Shown one piece after another: positions 1 through 11,100 of a stretch of 29,134 nucleotides of DNA (position 1 is the stretch's first letter; every line of letters starts with the position of its first letter). A program made the position numbers and the translations under genes. The stretch is from CAYOOT01 sp964405665 (GTDB lineage Bacteria; Bdellovibrionota_C; UBA2361; SZUA-149; CAZDWZ01). The DNA lies in NCBI GenBank assembly GCA_964405665.1, contig CAYOOT010000031.1, positions 1-29,134 of the forward strand. The letters run 5' to 3'. The notes beneath the pieces were generated by a model. The model was not told the origin of the DNA. It made no database searches and saw only the letters and a program-made list of their open reading frames with translations.

Positions 1-40
1 ACTGAGAACAAGAAAATTTATACTTGTGGGTAATAGTCAG

Positions 41-55
41 CCTTTATGGGTGCCC
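41..55. repeat. 15-bp copy of the palindromic-repeat arm
   Basis: The 15 bases CCTTTATGGGTGCCC are identical to 2087-2101, so the DUF4105 gene is bracketed by two direct copies. The next bases read CTACA, giving the GTAGGGGCACCC-type arm (read on the minus strand) that also occurs in related form at 2030-2070. It is probably a fragment of a dispersed short palindromic repeat. No transposase is visible in the window. Confidence 0.55.
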
Positions 56-61
56 CTACAA

Positions 62-1990
62 CTAAAAATAAACTCTAAACCCCAGCACTACTTCCGAATA
101 ATACTCCCCAAACTCCCTTAGCCTCTTAAATCCCAAATTAACCGTATTATTTTGACTCAAACTATAACGCTGCTCAAAATTAAATTCCAAATTTGTATAA
201 TCTTCTCCTAAAACAAAGCTAGAAACTTTTCCAGAAGTAAGCACTCTCCAGTTCTCATTTAAATCAAAGTAAGCACCGGGCTGATAAGAAAAACCAAAAC
301 GATAATTGTCTTTAAAATCATCCTGCAATTTAAAATCGGCATTTAGAAAATTATAAAAAACAAATTTTTCTAACAATTGATAACTAAGTCCCAAACCTCC
401 ATCGACTCCCGAAAGAAATTTTCTTTCCCCAGCCTCGTTAACAATTTCTTTATTGGCCCCCACTTGCACATTAAAAGAATATTTTTTGAAAAAATCATCT
501 CTTGGTGTCAGGGAAATTATTTTTAAAGGCATAAAGGATTCTAAGCTGAGAGTTTCTTCTTCATATTTCCTAAGTTTAAACTCAAAAAAACTAATCCCGG
601 AACCATCAACATAGCCCTCCTGAGGGGATAACAAATCATGGTAAGCAGGACGGAATAAAAATTCCGAAAATAACTGTTTGCCTTTTTGCGGAGAATCTAA
701 ATTATAGCCCAAACCTAAGCTTGCTAGCCTCGTTTTATGCCCATTTTCGGGAAGAAAAGCTTGCAGTGGCTTCTCTTCTAAAGGATCACTTTTAAGTTTA
801 CTTCTGGCGGTAAGAAGCTCAAATTCCCTCTGATCCAACTCTGCTCTTTCTTCTTCGGCATGAAGTCTAATATACCCAACATAGTCTATCGCTAAACCCA
901 GAACCTTAACTTTTTCTTCTTCGCTCAGCGCCTCAACTCTGGAATCAGAGAAATTGATTTTTCCCTTACTCAATTCCAACACCAAATCCTTTTCTTCGGA
1001 ATTTATATCTTTAAGTTTTGATTTAATAATTGTAGTTTTAGAAGGTCGATAAATAATTTTTTTCAATAAGCCCGGTTCAGCTACGGTGGCTTTTACCGTA
1101 TCAATAGGAATCGCCCAAAAATTAAATTGATCACTGAGATTAAGTTCAGGTTTTGCCAGATCTAAGAGTGACAATAAGTGATAAGAGCAGTTTTCATCAA
1201 AGAAATAATAATCAAAATAAGTATTTTTCATTTCCCAAAGATGTTTGACCAATAAATCCAGTTGATCTTGAGTGATATTTAATTCGTATTCCCAAACATC
1301 TCTATTTTCCAAATCACTATATTCCTTTACCTTCTGATAATATGGAGCGATACTAAAAGCCCCTAAATAACCGCCAAAAATCCCTCGTACAGCAAAAACC
1401 AGCCCACTGCTTTCATTAGTTCCAGCGGCATAACTTGCTCCGTAAGCAAGCAACCTTGTTTTTTCATCCTGACCTTTGGCATCAATTCTAAATAAAGTAT
1501 GTCCAAACATCGAAGCGGGATTATTTAAAAATGATGTGGGAAAAATCATCGTTAGTCCACTAGGTGCTAGGGCCTCTTCCCATTCTCTAAAAGCTGGACA
1601 GTAGATTTCGGGAAGCCTGCTGGAATCAAAAGAGAGTTTTTTCTTTAACCAAAAATATCTTGCCGGGAACTTACACTGAGCGTGTAAGTTGAGGTCCTCA
1701 TTTTGAGAGCTTTTTCTTACAAAAAAAGCTTTAATGGTTTCTTCAAGTTCCTTCTCGGGATTTGCCCCAAAATCTTTTGCTAAGAAAAACTCCGGTTCAT
1801 CGATTAAACTATGATAACCAAGACCGATTAGTGATTTTTTTAAATGCAAAAGCCGATGCCATTGGATATCTTGAGAAAGATTTAATTTTTTTGCATTCGT
1901 CAGAAGCTCATTAAGATAAGATTTGTCCTGGGAGAAAGCAGGTTGAATAAAGAATAAAGAAAATATTAAGAAATATAGGGCTTTTTTCAA
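62..1990 (-). CDS. DUF4105 (Lnb N-terminal-like) envelope protein with C-terminal beta-barrel-like region
   Basis: This is an exported envelope protein with a DUF4105 core; the Lnb lipoprotein N-acyltransferases of Bacteroides share this domain. Two starts are possible, both TTG. I prefer 1990, because the product then begins with a signal peptide (LKKALYFLIFSLFFIQPAFS, cleavage before Q). The longer form from 2053 (663 aa) would add 21 residues encoded by repeat DNA. Numbered from 2053, the core shows PTSFLNNPASMFGHTLFRI at about 172-190 and FDENCSYHLLSLLD near 284-297. His185, Cys289 and His292 are candidate active-site residues of a papain/NlpC-like fold (inference). The last roughly 220 residues alternate polar and hydrophobic and end in VYF, typical of an outer-membrane beta-barrel. 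The gene follows a DUF3015 gene on the same strand. The domain family is fairly certain; the catalytic role here is not. Confidence 0.82.
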   Translation of the reverse strand: MKKALYFLIFSLFFIQPAFSQDKSYLNELLTNAKKLNLSQDIQWHRLLHLKKSLIGLGYHSLIDEPEFFLAKDFGANPEKELEETIKAFFVRKSSQNEDLNLHAQCKFPARYFWLKKKLSFDSSRLPEIYCPAFREWEEALAPSGLTMIFPTSFLNNPASMFGHTLFRIDAKGQDEKTRLLAYGASYAAGTNESSGLVFAVRGIFGGYLGAFSIAPYYQKVKEYSDLENRDVWEYELNITQDQLDLLVKHLWEMKNTYFDYYFFDENCSYHLLSLLDLAKPELNLSDQFNFWAIPIDTVKATVAEPGLLKKIIYRPSKTTIIKSKLKDINSEEKDLVLELSKGKINFSDSRVEALSEEEKVKVLGLAIDYVGYIRLHAEEERAELDQREFELLTARSKLKSDPLEEKPLQAFLPENGHKTRLASLGLGYNLDSPQKGKQLFSEFLFRPAYHDLLSPQEGYVDGSGISFFEFKLRKYEEETLSLESFMPLKIISLTPRDDFFKKYSFNVQVGANKEIVNEAGERKFLSGVDGGLGLSYQLLEKFVFYNFLNADFKLQDDFKDNYRFGFSYQPGAYFDLNENWRVLTSGKVSSFVLGEDYTNLEFNFEQRYSLSQNNTVNLGFKRLREFGEYYSEVVLGFRVYF

Positions 1991-2016
1991 GGGAAAATTG
2001 AATTTATATCTATTAC

Positions 2017-2101
2017 GGACACTCCTGAATGGTGTCCCTACGTTGTGATCCAAAGTGCAGGGGCACCCATTCGATGGGCGCGTCGCCCTTTATGGGTGCC
2101 C
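2017..2101. repeat. Composite short palindromic repeats (REP/MITE-like)
   Basis: Three nested or adjacent dyads lie between the DUF3015 stop and the DUF4105 signal peptide. GGACAC (2017-2022) pairs with GTGTCC (2032-2037). GGGCACCCAT (2061-2070) pairs perfectly with ATGGGTGCCC (2092-2101). Inside the latter, GGGCG (2076-2080) pairs with CGCCC (2084-2088) around a CGT loop. The stretch is far more GC-rich than its surroundings, which suggests a dispersed repeat. It overlaps the longer possible DUF4105 reading frame and could act as an mRNA hairpin between the two genes. Confidence 0.65.
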
Positions 2102-2126
2102 GTTTACACTACACTTTTTCTTACAA

Positions 2127-2624
2127 CTATAAACTTTGAGAATATTTAGCTAGAACAGCATTACTTGCTAAGACATCTTTCAAAGAAGACATAACTTCTT
2201 TAGAACTAACATCTGTTCTTGAAAATATAGAAGAAAAGTTATTTTTTGTTACTTCAAAAAATACTGATTTATCTTTTTCTTCTACATTCAGAAGACTGGC
2301 TAAAGAATCCAAAGATTCACCGGAACCTCTAGAAGCATCATGAGCAAGCTTATTGACATTATTGTCGATAAACAAAGCTGTTTTCCAGTTAGATCTGACT
2401 ACACCATCTTTTGTACAACCGGAAGTTCCTGAAGTAATACCAAATGTTTGGTTTCCAGAAGTTCCATTAGTGGTAACTGCAAGAACTTGTGGCGCAATAC
2501 CAGCATTTCCTTCCATTAATTTAGAACCCCAACCACATTTACCGATATTATCTGAATCTGCCGCTAAAGCCGAGGAGATTGGCAATAACACTAGACCAGT
2601 AAAAAGTAATGATTTAATATTCAT
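2127..2624 (-). CDS. DUF3015 exported protein
   Basis: The 165-residue exported protein matches the DUF3015 family. Characteristic stretches are IGKCGWGSKL, GIAPQVLAVTTNGTSGNQTF, GITSGTSGC and DGVVRSNWKTALF. The signal peptide is MNIKSLLFTGLVLLPISSALA, cleaved before AD. The ATG at 2624 is chosen over an in-frame TTG at 2639 because GAAGGA at 2632-2637 lies seven bases before it and overlaps the longer form. Two cysteines in the mature part could form a disulfide. The molecular function of DUF3015 is unknown. The gene precedes a DUF4105 gene on the same strand, and I recall the two families often being neighbours in proteobacteria. That suggests a shared envelope role, but this is an inference. 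Confidence 0.85.
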   Translation of the reverse strand: MNIKSLLFTGLVLLPISSALAADSDNIGKCGWGSKLMEGNAGIAPQVLAVTTNGTSGNQTFGITSGTSGCTKDGVVRSNWKTALFIDNNVNKLAHDASRGSGESLDSLASLLNVEEKDKSVFFEVTKNNFSSIFSRTDVSSKEVMSSLKDVLASNAVLAKYSQSL

Positions 2625-2631
2625 ATTTTTT

Positions 2632-2637
2632 TCCTTC
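2632..2637 (-). promoter_or_regulatory. Ribosome-binding site of the DUF3015 gene
   Basis: On the minus strand GAAGGA precedes the ATG at 2624 by seven A/T bases. This decides the start against the TTG at 2639. Confidence 0.7.
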
Positions 2638-2656
2638 AATTAAATGATTATTTCCC

Positions 2657-2677
2657 CAATTATTAAAATAATAATTG
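2657..2677. promoter_or_regulatory. AT-rich perfect dyad upstream of the DUF3015 gene
   Basis: CAATTATTA (2657-2665) and TAATAATTG (2669-2677) are perfect 9-bp inverted arms around AAA. The dyad lies 33 bases upstream of the DUF3015 start, in the divergent intergenic region shared with the propeller gene. Position and symmetry fit an operator for a dimeric regulator, but AT-rich dyads also arise by chance in DNA of this composition. Confidence 0.35.
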
Positions 2678-2908
2678 AGAAATAGCGTCCGCTGAGGTTA
2701 CGTCGTAGGGTTCTACTAAGTCAAGAAAATTATCTCTTTGATTCGCTGCTGTTTGATCTTAATTAAGCAGCTTAAACATCGGTAAAATAATCAAGTTTAT
2801 TTAGGGTCTTAGCAGATAAATAGTTTTCTGATTAAAAGAGATGCTTTATTATCAAGCTGATCATCAAATAGAAAAAGCTATATTCAAAGATCTGAGGCCC
2901 CTTAAAAA

Positions 2909-5014
2909 ATGAGCACAGAAAATAACAACTCCCAGAAAAAACCTATTGCTCCTAAAGAACAGTTGCCTTCTGTAATCAGATTCTTTTTTGATTCTGAAAG
3001 ACCTCTTTTTTTAAGACTCGGCGTTTTCCTGATAATTTTTTTAATTTTTGTTTATCCTTTATATGTAAAGAAAACTAGTCCTGTTAAAAAAATCGCCTAT
3101 ACTGAAATAAAAAAAGATAGCACTCCCCTTCCCGATGAACTCATTCCTTCTCTCACCAGCACTACTCTGGCCGATCAAAGTAAAATTACTTCTTTAAAGA
3201 AAATCGAAAACTCTTTTCCTGTTCCAATATCAATTACAGAAACTTCCCAAGGAGATCTCTGGTTAAGCACCATGCAGGATATTTCTTTTTTTCCCAAAGG
3301 AAACTTAGAACAAAAAATTAAAAAACTGGATGCTAATATTTATGACCGCCTCTACAACAATGAACTTCCGGCCATTACAGCCGCAACTTTGGATTCCAAT
3401 GAAAATCTGCTAATTGGCTTTCGCGATGGTCAAGTGATGCTAAATAATAATTATGATTGGAAAGTAATTTGGGAAGCCCATGAACCGATTAAAGAAATGG
3501 TTAAAGCACTAAACTCTTATAAAAATTTAAATTTTATCGGCAGCAAAGGGCTATGGAAATGGGATACCCTAAATGGCAAACTAAGTCGTTATAAAGGTTT
3601 TAGTGAAGAAAATGTTACTTCTTTTTTATTTACCAGAACCAAACTATTATTCATGTCCACCAAATCCAATGTTTGGCTTTTCACCAAACAAGGGTGGGAG
3701 GAATTTTTCAAATTAGAGGATCCGACCAATGTCATTAATACTTTAGGTGACTTCGGCAATAACGGTTTGTTGATTGGCACACAAAAAGGCTTGCTCTTAG
3801 TATCCGGTAGCGCCATTTTACAACAAACTTCCTTAGTTGACCAAAATATCACAAGTATTTTCTCGGAGCAGGAAAATAGTTTTTGGTTAGGAACAAATCA
3901 AGGTTTAAAATATTGGGAAGACAGTTCCTGGTATCAGCTTAGTGAGCAAGAAGGGCTGCCTGCCAATCTGGTCAGCATTTTTTATCTTGATCAGCAAAAG
4001 CGTGTCTGGTTAGGAATACCTGGAAAAGGCACTTTCGTAATTGATTTTCAAAGCTTACTTCCTTGGATCAAAAAAACACCCTATCAGGAAAAGGTTATCG
4101 CCAAAGATGCCTCGCAATTTTACAACAACGCTTGCAAAGCAGTCGAGGTTGAACTAACAACTCAAACTAACTCCGGAGATATCCATCTGGAAAATATTTC
4201 AGGCAATCGTTTTGTTTTCATGAAAGGAAATTTGGTTTGTCCTCAGGGGATTGCTTATCGAAGAGCAGATGCTGCAATTGTCAGTTTTGATCAGGGGAAA
4301 ATTTTGCTTACGAATATCAATTACCCCAATCCTCCTTCCTCATTTCCTTATAATTTTCTCAAAGAGAATGAAAAGCCGAAATTTATTTATCTTGATTCGG
4401 CCAATCGTATTTGGGCAGGAAGCACTGCCGGAGTCACCTATTATCAAAATGATGATTGGAAACCATTATTTGCAGAAACTGATTTTAAGGAAAACCAAGG
4501 AACAAGTATTATCGAAGATAAACTGGGAAGAATTTGGGTGGGGACAGTTCCTAAATTAGATCCGATCACAAATTCTTTTTATCAAGCTCCCTTACACCGC
4601 TTTGATGGTACAAATTGGATTCACATTACTCCCAATGAAGGACTAGCCGGTTGGGGTGTTAATGCTTTGCTGAACTTGGATAACGGAGATCTTGCTGCAG
4701 CAACAAGCGAAGGCATTTCTCTAATTAAACCTGAAAAAATTATTAATTTAGGTAATTTTTCAGAATTAAAAAATAAAACTGCTTTCTCTCTGAACCAGGA
4801 CAATTTAGGTTTAATTTGGCTGGCTCATCTTTATTTTGGAAATGGCATTAGTATTTTTGATGGTAAAAATTATTCTACAATCAGCGGTGAGGATAAACTT
4901 TTTAGTGAAAATATTCTCTATATCAACTTCGATACGCAAAATCGTGTTTGGCTTACGGCTTCCAACGGTAAAGTGGGAATTTATCCCCGAGCAAATTTCT
5001 TGACCCAACCTTAA
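2909..5014 (+). CDS. Membrane-anchored two-component-regulator-propeller-like protein (no kinase)
   Basis: The 701-residue protein has a cytoplasmic N-terminus of about 32 residues, one membrane segment (about 34-53, LFLRLGVFLIIFLIFVYP) and then a long extracytoplasmic region of repeated beta-propeller blades. Blade signatures include GNNGLLIGTQKGLLLVSG, FWLGTNQGLKYWEDSSWYQL, RVWLGIPGKGTFVID, RIWAGSTAGVTYY, RIWVGTVPKL, LHRFDGTNWIHITPNEGL and RVWLTASNGKVGIY. These match the reg_prop blades of hybrid two-component sensors. The protein stops after the propeller, with no histidine kinase, GGDEF or DNA-binding domain. A GAGG at 2893-2896 is the only Shine-Dalgarno-like sequence, rather far from the ATG. 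The likely role is sensing or binding on the periplasmic face; the partner and ligand are unknown. The gene is transcribed divergently from the DUF3015 gene. Confidence 0.75.
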   Translation: MSTENNNSQKKPIAPKEQLPSVIRFFFDSERPLFLRLGVFLIIFLIFVYPLYVKKTSPVKKIAYTEIKKDSTPLPDELIPSLTSTTLADQSKITSLKKIENSFPVPISITETSQGDLWLSTMQDISFFPKGNLEQKIKKLDANIYDRLYNNELPAITAATLDSNENLLIGFRDGQVMLNNNYDWKVIWEAHEPIKEMVKALNSYKNLNFIGSKGLWKWDTLNGKLSRYKGFSEENVTSFLFTRTKLLFMSTKSNVWLFTKQGWEEFFKLEDPTNVINTLGDFGNNGLLIGTQKGLLLVSGSAILQQTSLVDQNITSIFSEQENSFWLGTNQGLKYWEDSSWYQLSEQEGLPANLVSIFYLDQQKRVWLGIPGKGTFVIDFQSLLPWIKKTPYQEKVIAKDASQFYNNACKAVEVELTTQTNSGDIHLENISGNRFVFMKGNLVCPQGIAYRRADAAIVSFDQGKILLTNINYPNPPSSFPYNFLKENEKPKFIYLDSANRIWAGSTAGVTYYQNDDWKPLFAETDFKENQGTSIIEDKLGRIWVGTVPKLDPITNSFYQAPLHRFDGTNWIHITPNEGLAGWGVNALLNLDNGDLAAATSEGISLIKPEKIINLGNFSELKNKTAFSLNQDNLGLIWLAHLYFGNGISIFDGKNYSTISGEDKLFSENILYINFDTQNRVWLTASNGKVGIYPRANFLTQP

Positions 5015-5148
5015 TTTTCAAAACTCTTTCTTATCGATAACTCTCTATAATTACTAGATAAATTTCAATACTCTTTTTGTCACGAAGTACTCTTTAAACT
5101 GCATAACATATTGCAGCTTATTTCTAATGTTTTTGAATAGTTAAATAA

Positions 5149-8100
5149 ATGGCGCATTCCAATTTTCAGAGTAAAGGATCCACGCAAAAAAATGTCAGCA
5201 ATGTTGATCCACGAGCAGATCTTTCTTCAACACGTTCGGCAAATGCAACTTTACCTTCTGAAATTTCTATACAATTTAAAAACAAATGTGCTGAACGTGG
5301 GGTTGATCCCCAGATTGCACAAACTTATCATCTTTTAGGAGTATTAAATCAACGCGCCACTGAAATCGCTAAAATTCATCCTAAATTTTTATTAGCTCCG
5401 GAAGCGAAAAAACAAATTGAAGAATTCGAAAGACTAAGAATAACCTTACGGCAAACTATCGAAGATTATGAAAAAAAATCAGAAGTCTCCACAGAAACAA
5501 AATTAAAATTAAGACAAATCCTTGGCGAAGGATTTGTTTTAGCAAGCGAGGAACACAAAAAACAAAAAGCAGCAGAAGAAATTTCAGCTCAAAAAGCCTA
5601 TGATCAGCTTCCTGCTTGGAGAAGAATAATCAACCCGGTGGTGAGTGGTCTTCGAACATTTCCTGAAAAGGCAAAGCAGATTATTGGATTTATTTCCGAG
5701 GGATATAAAGGATATGCCGTAGGATTTTTAAAAGGATTGGAAGCCGGAGTAAATCCTTTTTCTTTGGCTATTAATGTCGCTGCAGGAAATATCGCAAATT
5801 TAAGGGAGCATTATGAATTAACTACAAAATATGGTTGCATCCTGGGTAATACCGAAGAATTTTCTAAAAGCAATAACTGGACCGACCTTTGGAAATTACA
5901 TCCGATCTCCTTATATGGGAATCCAATTACAGAGAGCTTATCTTCTGCCTATGACGAATATCAGTTATGGATTGTCAATAAAACTGCTGGTACATCTCTG
6001 GGTCATCATGACTTTAAAAAATTACAATCAGAAAACGAAACCTTAAAATGGGGAGTCCGATCATTTAATCTGGCGCAAATTGCCGGCTTTGCCGCAGTGA
6101 ATGCCGGAATCACTGCGCCGAATGCTGCAGTAAGCTCAATATATGCTAAAAATTCTTTACTTGTTTCTTCTGGTTTATCCAGCGTTACTTCTTTAGGACA
6201 AGAATTTTTATCAGCTGATGGTTTTAGTTTTGTTCAATTAGGAGATAATATTTTAGCTAGCACCGCCGGTTCCCTCTCCTTTCAAACTCTGCTGAATATT
6301 GGCGGTCTGGCTCAAATCAAAACCGCCAATCATTTTAAAATAAATAGTCTGCGGGCGAAACTGCTGGCTGAAGGTTCAGATGCCGAAAAAGCTTCTCGCG
6401 TTATTGAAAGATATTTAAAACTCAGCAACCACAAACGCTGGCAAAGTTTTAGAAATTTTTCTAATCAACAAGATCAAATAGACGGGATGGGAGATTTTTC
6501 TCAAACTTTTGAGAATATGGGAACTGGCGATTGGAAGGATTGGAAAACTTGGGTTGGAAATGCACTAATACTTGCCGGAAATACTCAGGATACTTTTGAT
6601 GTTAGTCTTTCCAGGAAATTATCTCAAAAATCGACAAAGTTAGAAGAATCTCCGGAAGAGGAATTAGAAAAAATCCTAAGCCTTCCCACTGCAGCAATAG
6701 ACCAAACTACTCTTTCCAGAAATGTTGATGTCATTATTCCTGCAAGAAATGATAATCAAAGATTTTTGCTAGAAACAAAAAATGGAGAAAAACTCAATAA
6801 CCACAGCGGCTATAACCCGGGAGAGATTATTTTCCCTCGGCCAGTTAATTTTGATAATCAGCAAGATGATAATACTTTTGCTTTGGTCGGTTCCGAACTT
6901 AATCCTAATTATACCTTGGGAGCAACGATAGATGCAGCACCCTATGTTCCCCAGTCCAAAGATATCACAGGAATATCTTCTTTAGAAATTTTTAACATTA
7001 GCGGTGCCAATGGTAGAAATGGTCGTTCCGATTTCGAAGATAATTCTCCATGGTACCTTTTCCATCCTTCTTCTTCCCAATCTCCATCCCTTTCCCAATC
7101 TCAAAATATATCAGGAAAAGAAGAGCAGTTAATTGCTTCATATCAAACAAAATTAACGGGAACACCCCTAGAAATCAGAGAAGTTTTAAGATTGTTTCAG
7201 GCTAATAAAGATAATAATGATTTTGCACTGCTCATCGAACTCTATCCTTTTGTAACAGATGCTTTTTTCAGAACACTGGAGAAAGGAGATCTAAATCTGG
7301 CCACAGCAATTTTTGCAACATTCAGAATGGATTTTTTTATTCTGGAAGATGGTGGTTTAACCTATCGAACTTTTCGCAATTGGGTGAGAACACAAGCAGA
7401 TCAAACAAGCATACAAAGAGTAATTGATTTGGCACGCGTTATTCTGGACAAAGATTTATTAGAACAAAGTCTTCCTTCTGGATATAAGATTAAAAAACAA
7501 AAAGAATTAATTGATCATATTTTTGGGGATGCAGAAATTCAGGATAAATTAGAAATTATTTTTCTTTCAGATTTCAGAGAAGGTATTTGCCGAATCCCAC
7601 TGGAGATATTAGATCCCAGTCTTTTTTCAGATGAAATATTTACCAAATCTATTGGCACCGCATTAAAAACCTTCTGTAGAGAGGATCAAGATATAGAAAA
7701 AGTCCTAAGGCTGTTAGATTATTTATCAAATACTGCTGATGCTAATTTGGTTGATAAGATCATTGGTCGCAAAAAAACCTATGAAATTATTAGAACAAGG
7801 CTTTGTTCCGCCTTACAAGATAAAAATAATTTTTTAAAAATTTTGGACTTTGCTGCTAAAACTTATGCTCATTGCCGTAAATCAGGATTGCACTTTCGTT
7901 TACGATATCTGTTCCTTGAAGATGATATTTTTGTCAGTTCAGTAACAAATATCGTAAAAGATAATCCTCAAGAATTCCAACAAAAAATAGTAAATCTGAT
8001 AAAAAACTCCTTCTACAATGCAAATTCCTACAAAGCAGAGTACTTGACAGTTTTATTTGATAGAGACTTGCATCAAAGACTTAAGTCTATTTTAAAAGAA

Positions 8101-11100
8101 ATACTAAAATTTCAACATTTATTGGCAAGAGAAGATTCCTGGGATGCCTTTCATTTGCTCAATGAATTCAAGATGTATAAAAAGGACACTAAGCAATGGG
8201 TATATTTGATAGTCTCTTCCCATCCGGCATTTAGAAAAATAACAGCTGAAAATAACCTTTATTCACTAAAGGATATTCTTAAACATTTATCTTCCAATAT
8301 GCCTCTTTGGATTTCTGCAGCTCAAAGATTTAATGAAGGTGGAATTAAAGAATCTGAAGTTGCAACCAAAAGAACAGAAAATATTTATCAAAAAGGAGTC
8401 GGCGGTACAGTAAGAAAATCACGTTCCGGAAAAGTTTGTCATGTAAGTTCCGTTGAATTGCTCCAAGCAATGTATGTAGTAACAAGAACAACAATGTTGG
8501 CAATGGATCCTAATCCTGAACTTAAAAATAAATCAATTCTAGATTTAGAAACTTTGGCCCGTGAGGAAGCAAAACATGTTGATGCTTTTTTTGATCCCCT
8601 GCAAAATATGATTGTTGTTCCCGAAATAACAGCATTTTCTACAAAACCATCGAGAATAGTTGCCTTGCATAAAACAATTCTGGCCGAACATGAACTTGGT
8701 CATGCTGAAGTGGAAAGAAGAAGGGAGAAAGGAGAAATTATCAGTTCAGAAGAAGAAGAGTTGATCGCCTGGCAAAGGGCAGAAAGAAAAGCAAGGCAAC
8801 ATGGAATCAAAATTGATTTTAGTAGCGGCATTCCACAATTTAAAGAAGTAGAACCCGAGATTAATATTCGACTAAGAAATATTAATCTCGCTAGAACTAA
8901 AATAAAGGCAAAACTTTTACTCAACAATCCGTTGGGAATAGAAAGAAAGAGATTAGAAAATGAATTGAAAAAATATGAAGATTATTTGTTGAGATTGAGA
9001 GCTAATTACCGCTCTTTAACACCTACAATATTTCAATTATTTAAAGGCGAAGGTGAATTATCTAATAAAATAATGATTCCTCAAGTACAACTTACTAAAG
9101 AGGAAGAAATAAAAAGTTTTATCAAAAATGCCGCAGCGTATAAAAACCTTCATCTTGTCCGCTCCATTGCTTCTGGCGGTTCGAGCGAAGAAATACAAGC
9201 AGGCCAAAAAGATTTGGAAATTACAAATGTAATTACAGCGATCGAGCAAGAACTCAATCAAGACTATCCCGATCTTCTGGTAATTAAAGATGTAATTGAA
9301 ACTTGTAGTCTTAAAGCTTCGGAAATTTGCTCGCCCTTGATTGATAAAGCTCTGTTTAGAAAATTGAATAGTTTAGTAATTAACGAATTAAAACATGGCA
9401 GTAAATATCCAGCAGCTTTAGTAATTTCTTCCCGCTTAAGTTTACTTGATATTCGCGAACCGGAGTTTTATGAAATTGCTTGTCAGCGCCTAAATCGCCT
9501 TTGTCATATTCCGGATAATTTTTTTAAACGCAATGAAGACAGACCTCAAATTAGCTATCCTTTGGAAGCTGCAGCACTAAGACAGGCAAAAAATGATAAA
9601 GATGATCTACAAGCAATTGCAGCATTATTTGAGCATTACAAAGTTAATCCGCGAAATAAACAAACAAATTACCGACTGATTAATTATGCGCTCTGGGCAT
9701 ATGAATCACAAATCCGAACAAGCGCCGCTTGTGGAGATCCCGGTAACAATCCTTTTCTGGAAAATGCCAGAACTATTGAAAGGCTTTTTACACTCCCGAA
9801 AAAAGAGCAATCACGGATAAAATGGCTGGCAATCAAATATGTTATTAATAAAAATATTGATCCATTAAAAGGAGAGTTTTTATTTGTTGAAGATGAAGCT
9901 CTGGTTAAAACCAAAAGAAAAAGAATAGCTCACGCATTGATAACAGAGCTTGCTTCCTATCAGCAAGAAAACTCTTCAAATCAATCGACAAGAATCACAC
10001 CTCTTAGCGCAGCACAAAAAGCGGTATTAAACGAAACTCTCTCCTTAATCGCAGAGAATATCGAACTCGATCAAGAAAAAGTACTTAATTTTACTTCTGC
10101 TTTAATTCAGGCTTATTTGCTAGGAGAAAAAGATTATTATTATCAAGCGATGAAATCAAATATTAACTTCTTAGGCAACTATCTTCCCTTTCCCATCTAC
10201 TTAGAAGGCTTTCTAAATGAATTATTAGAAAGAGCAAAAACTGATGACGAAATTGATTTGATTGAAAATTTTAGAAAAGCCCGAAATGAAAACGGTATCA
10301 CTGAACTATTAGCCGATAGTTTTAATTCCATTGAAAATTTCAGAAATAGGCAATTACCTTCTGAGGAAACTTCCAAAGAAGAAGTAACTGTGTCTAAGAA
10401 TAATTACAGATTGCAGATACTTTGCCAGGAAATATTATATTTTGCCCTCTTTAATTCTCATTACAATGCAGTTGATTTTGAAGAATTTTATAAAGAAGCT
10501 GTGGAACTTGCCATTAATGAAAATAATCATACTGCCTTATGTTTAATCCGTTCCATTAAACAACTGGCACGCTGTGAAGTGGTTTTGCAAAAAGAATACC
10601 GCAAGAGGAAACTAGTCAAAAATTATCTGACCTTAGAAAAATTGGATTTGGCAAAAAAAATTGCTGTCCCCCCTTATTTCTTAAATAAGCAATTTCAAGA
10701 TGTCTCAAGACTTTCTGTAAGCGATCTTTATACTTTAAAAGAAATAAGGAAATTAATCGAGCAGGGTTTCGCTTCAGAAAATGATTTGATTTATGCCTTG
10801 AGAATATCGACTCAACTTTCTCTCTTAGGAGTTTCCTCGCAATTTGCGGATTTTTTTGGAGTTGCCGACATCCACAGTTGGGTTTCCAACAATGAGGAAG
10901 TAAAAAGAGCTTCCAGCAAAGTTAATCAAGCACTAGACCGGGTAATTTCAGCAGCAAATTTAAGCATCAGTGTTAAAAACCAAGGTCAGATTTGTATTGT
11001 AAATTCGAAAAACCTTTTAAGGGAAAAATGTATTGAAGTTACTAGCGCTGTTTTTTGCAAACAAAAGCCAAGAACAGAGCAGGAAATTGCTAACTTTGAA

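Noticed and set aside
2353..2643. 96-residue plus-strand reading frame antisense to the DUF3015 gene
   Set aside because: It is the shadow of a gene with a recognisable family and signal peptide. Its proline-rich translation resembles nothing.
2745..2771. GCTGCT/AGCAGC dyad in the divergent intergenic region
   Set aside because: It has only six-base arms around a 15-base loop, and no T-run or promoter relation could be shown.
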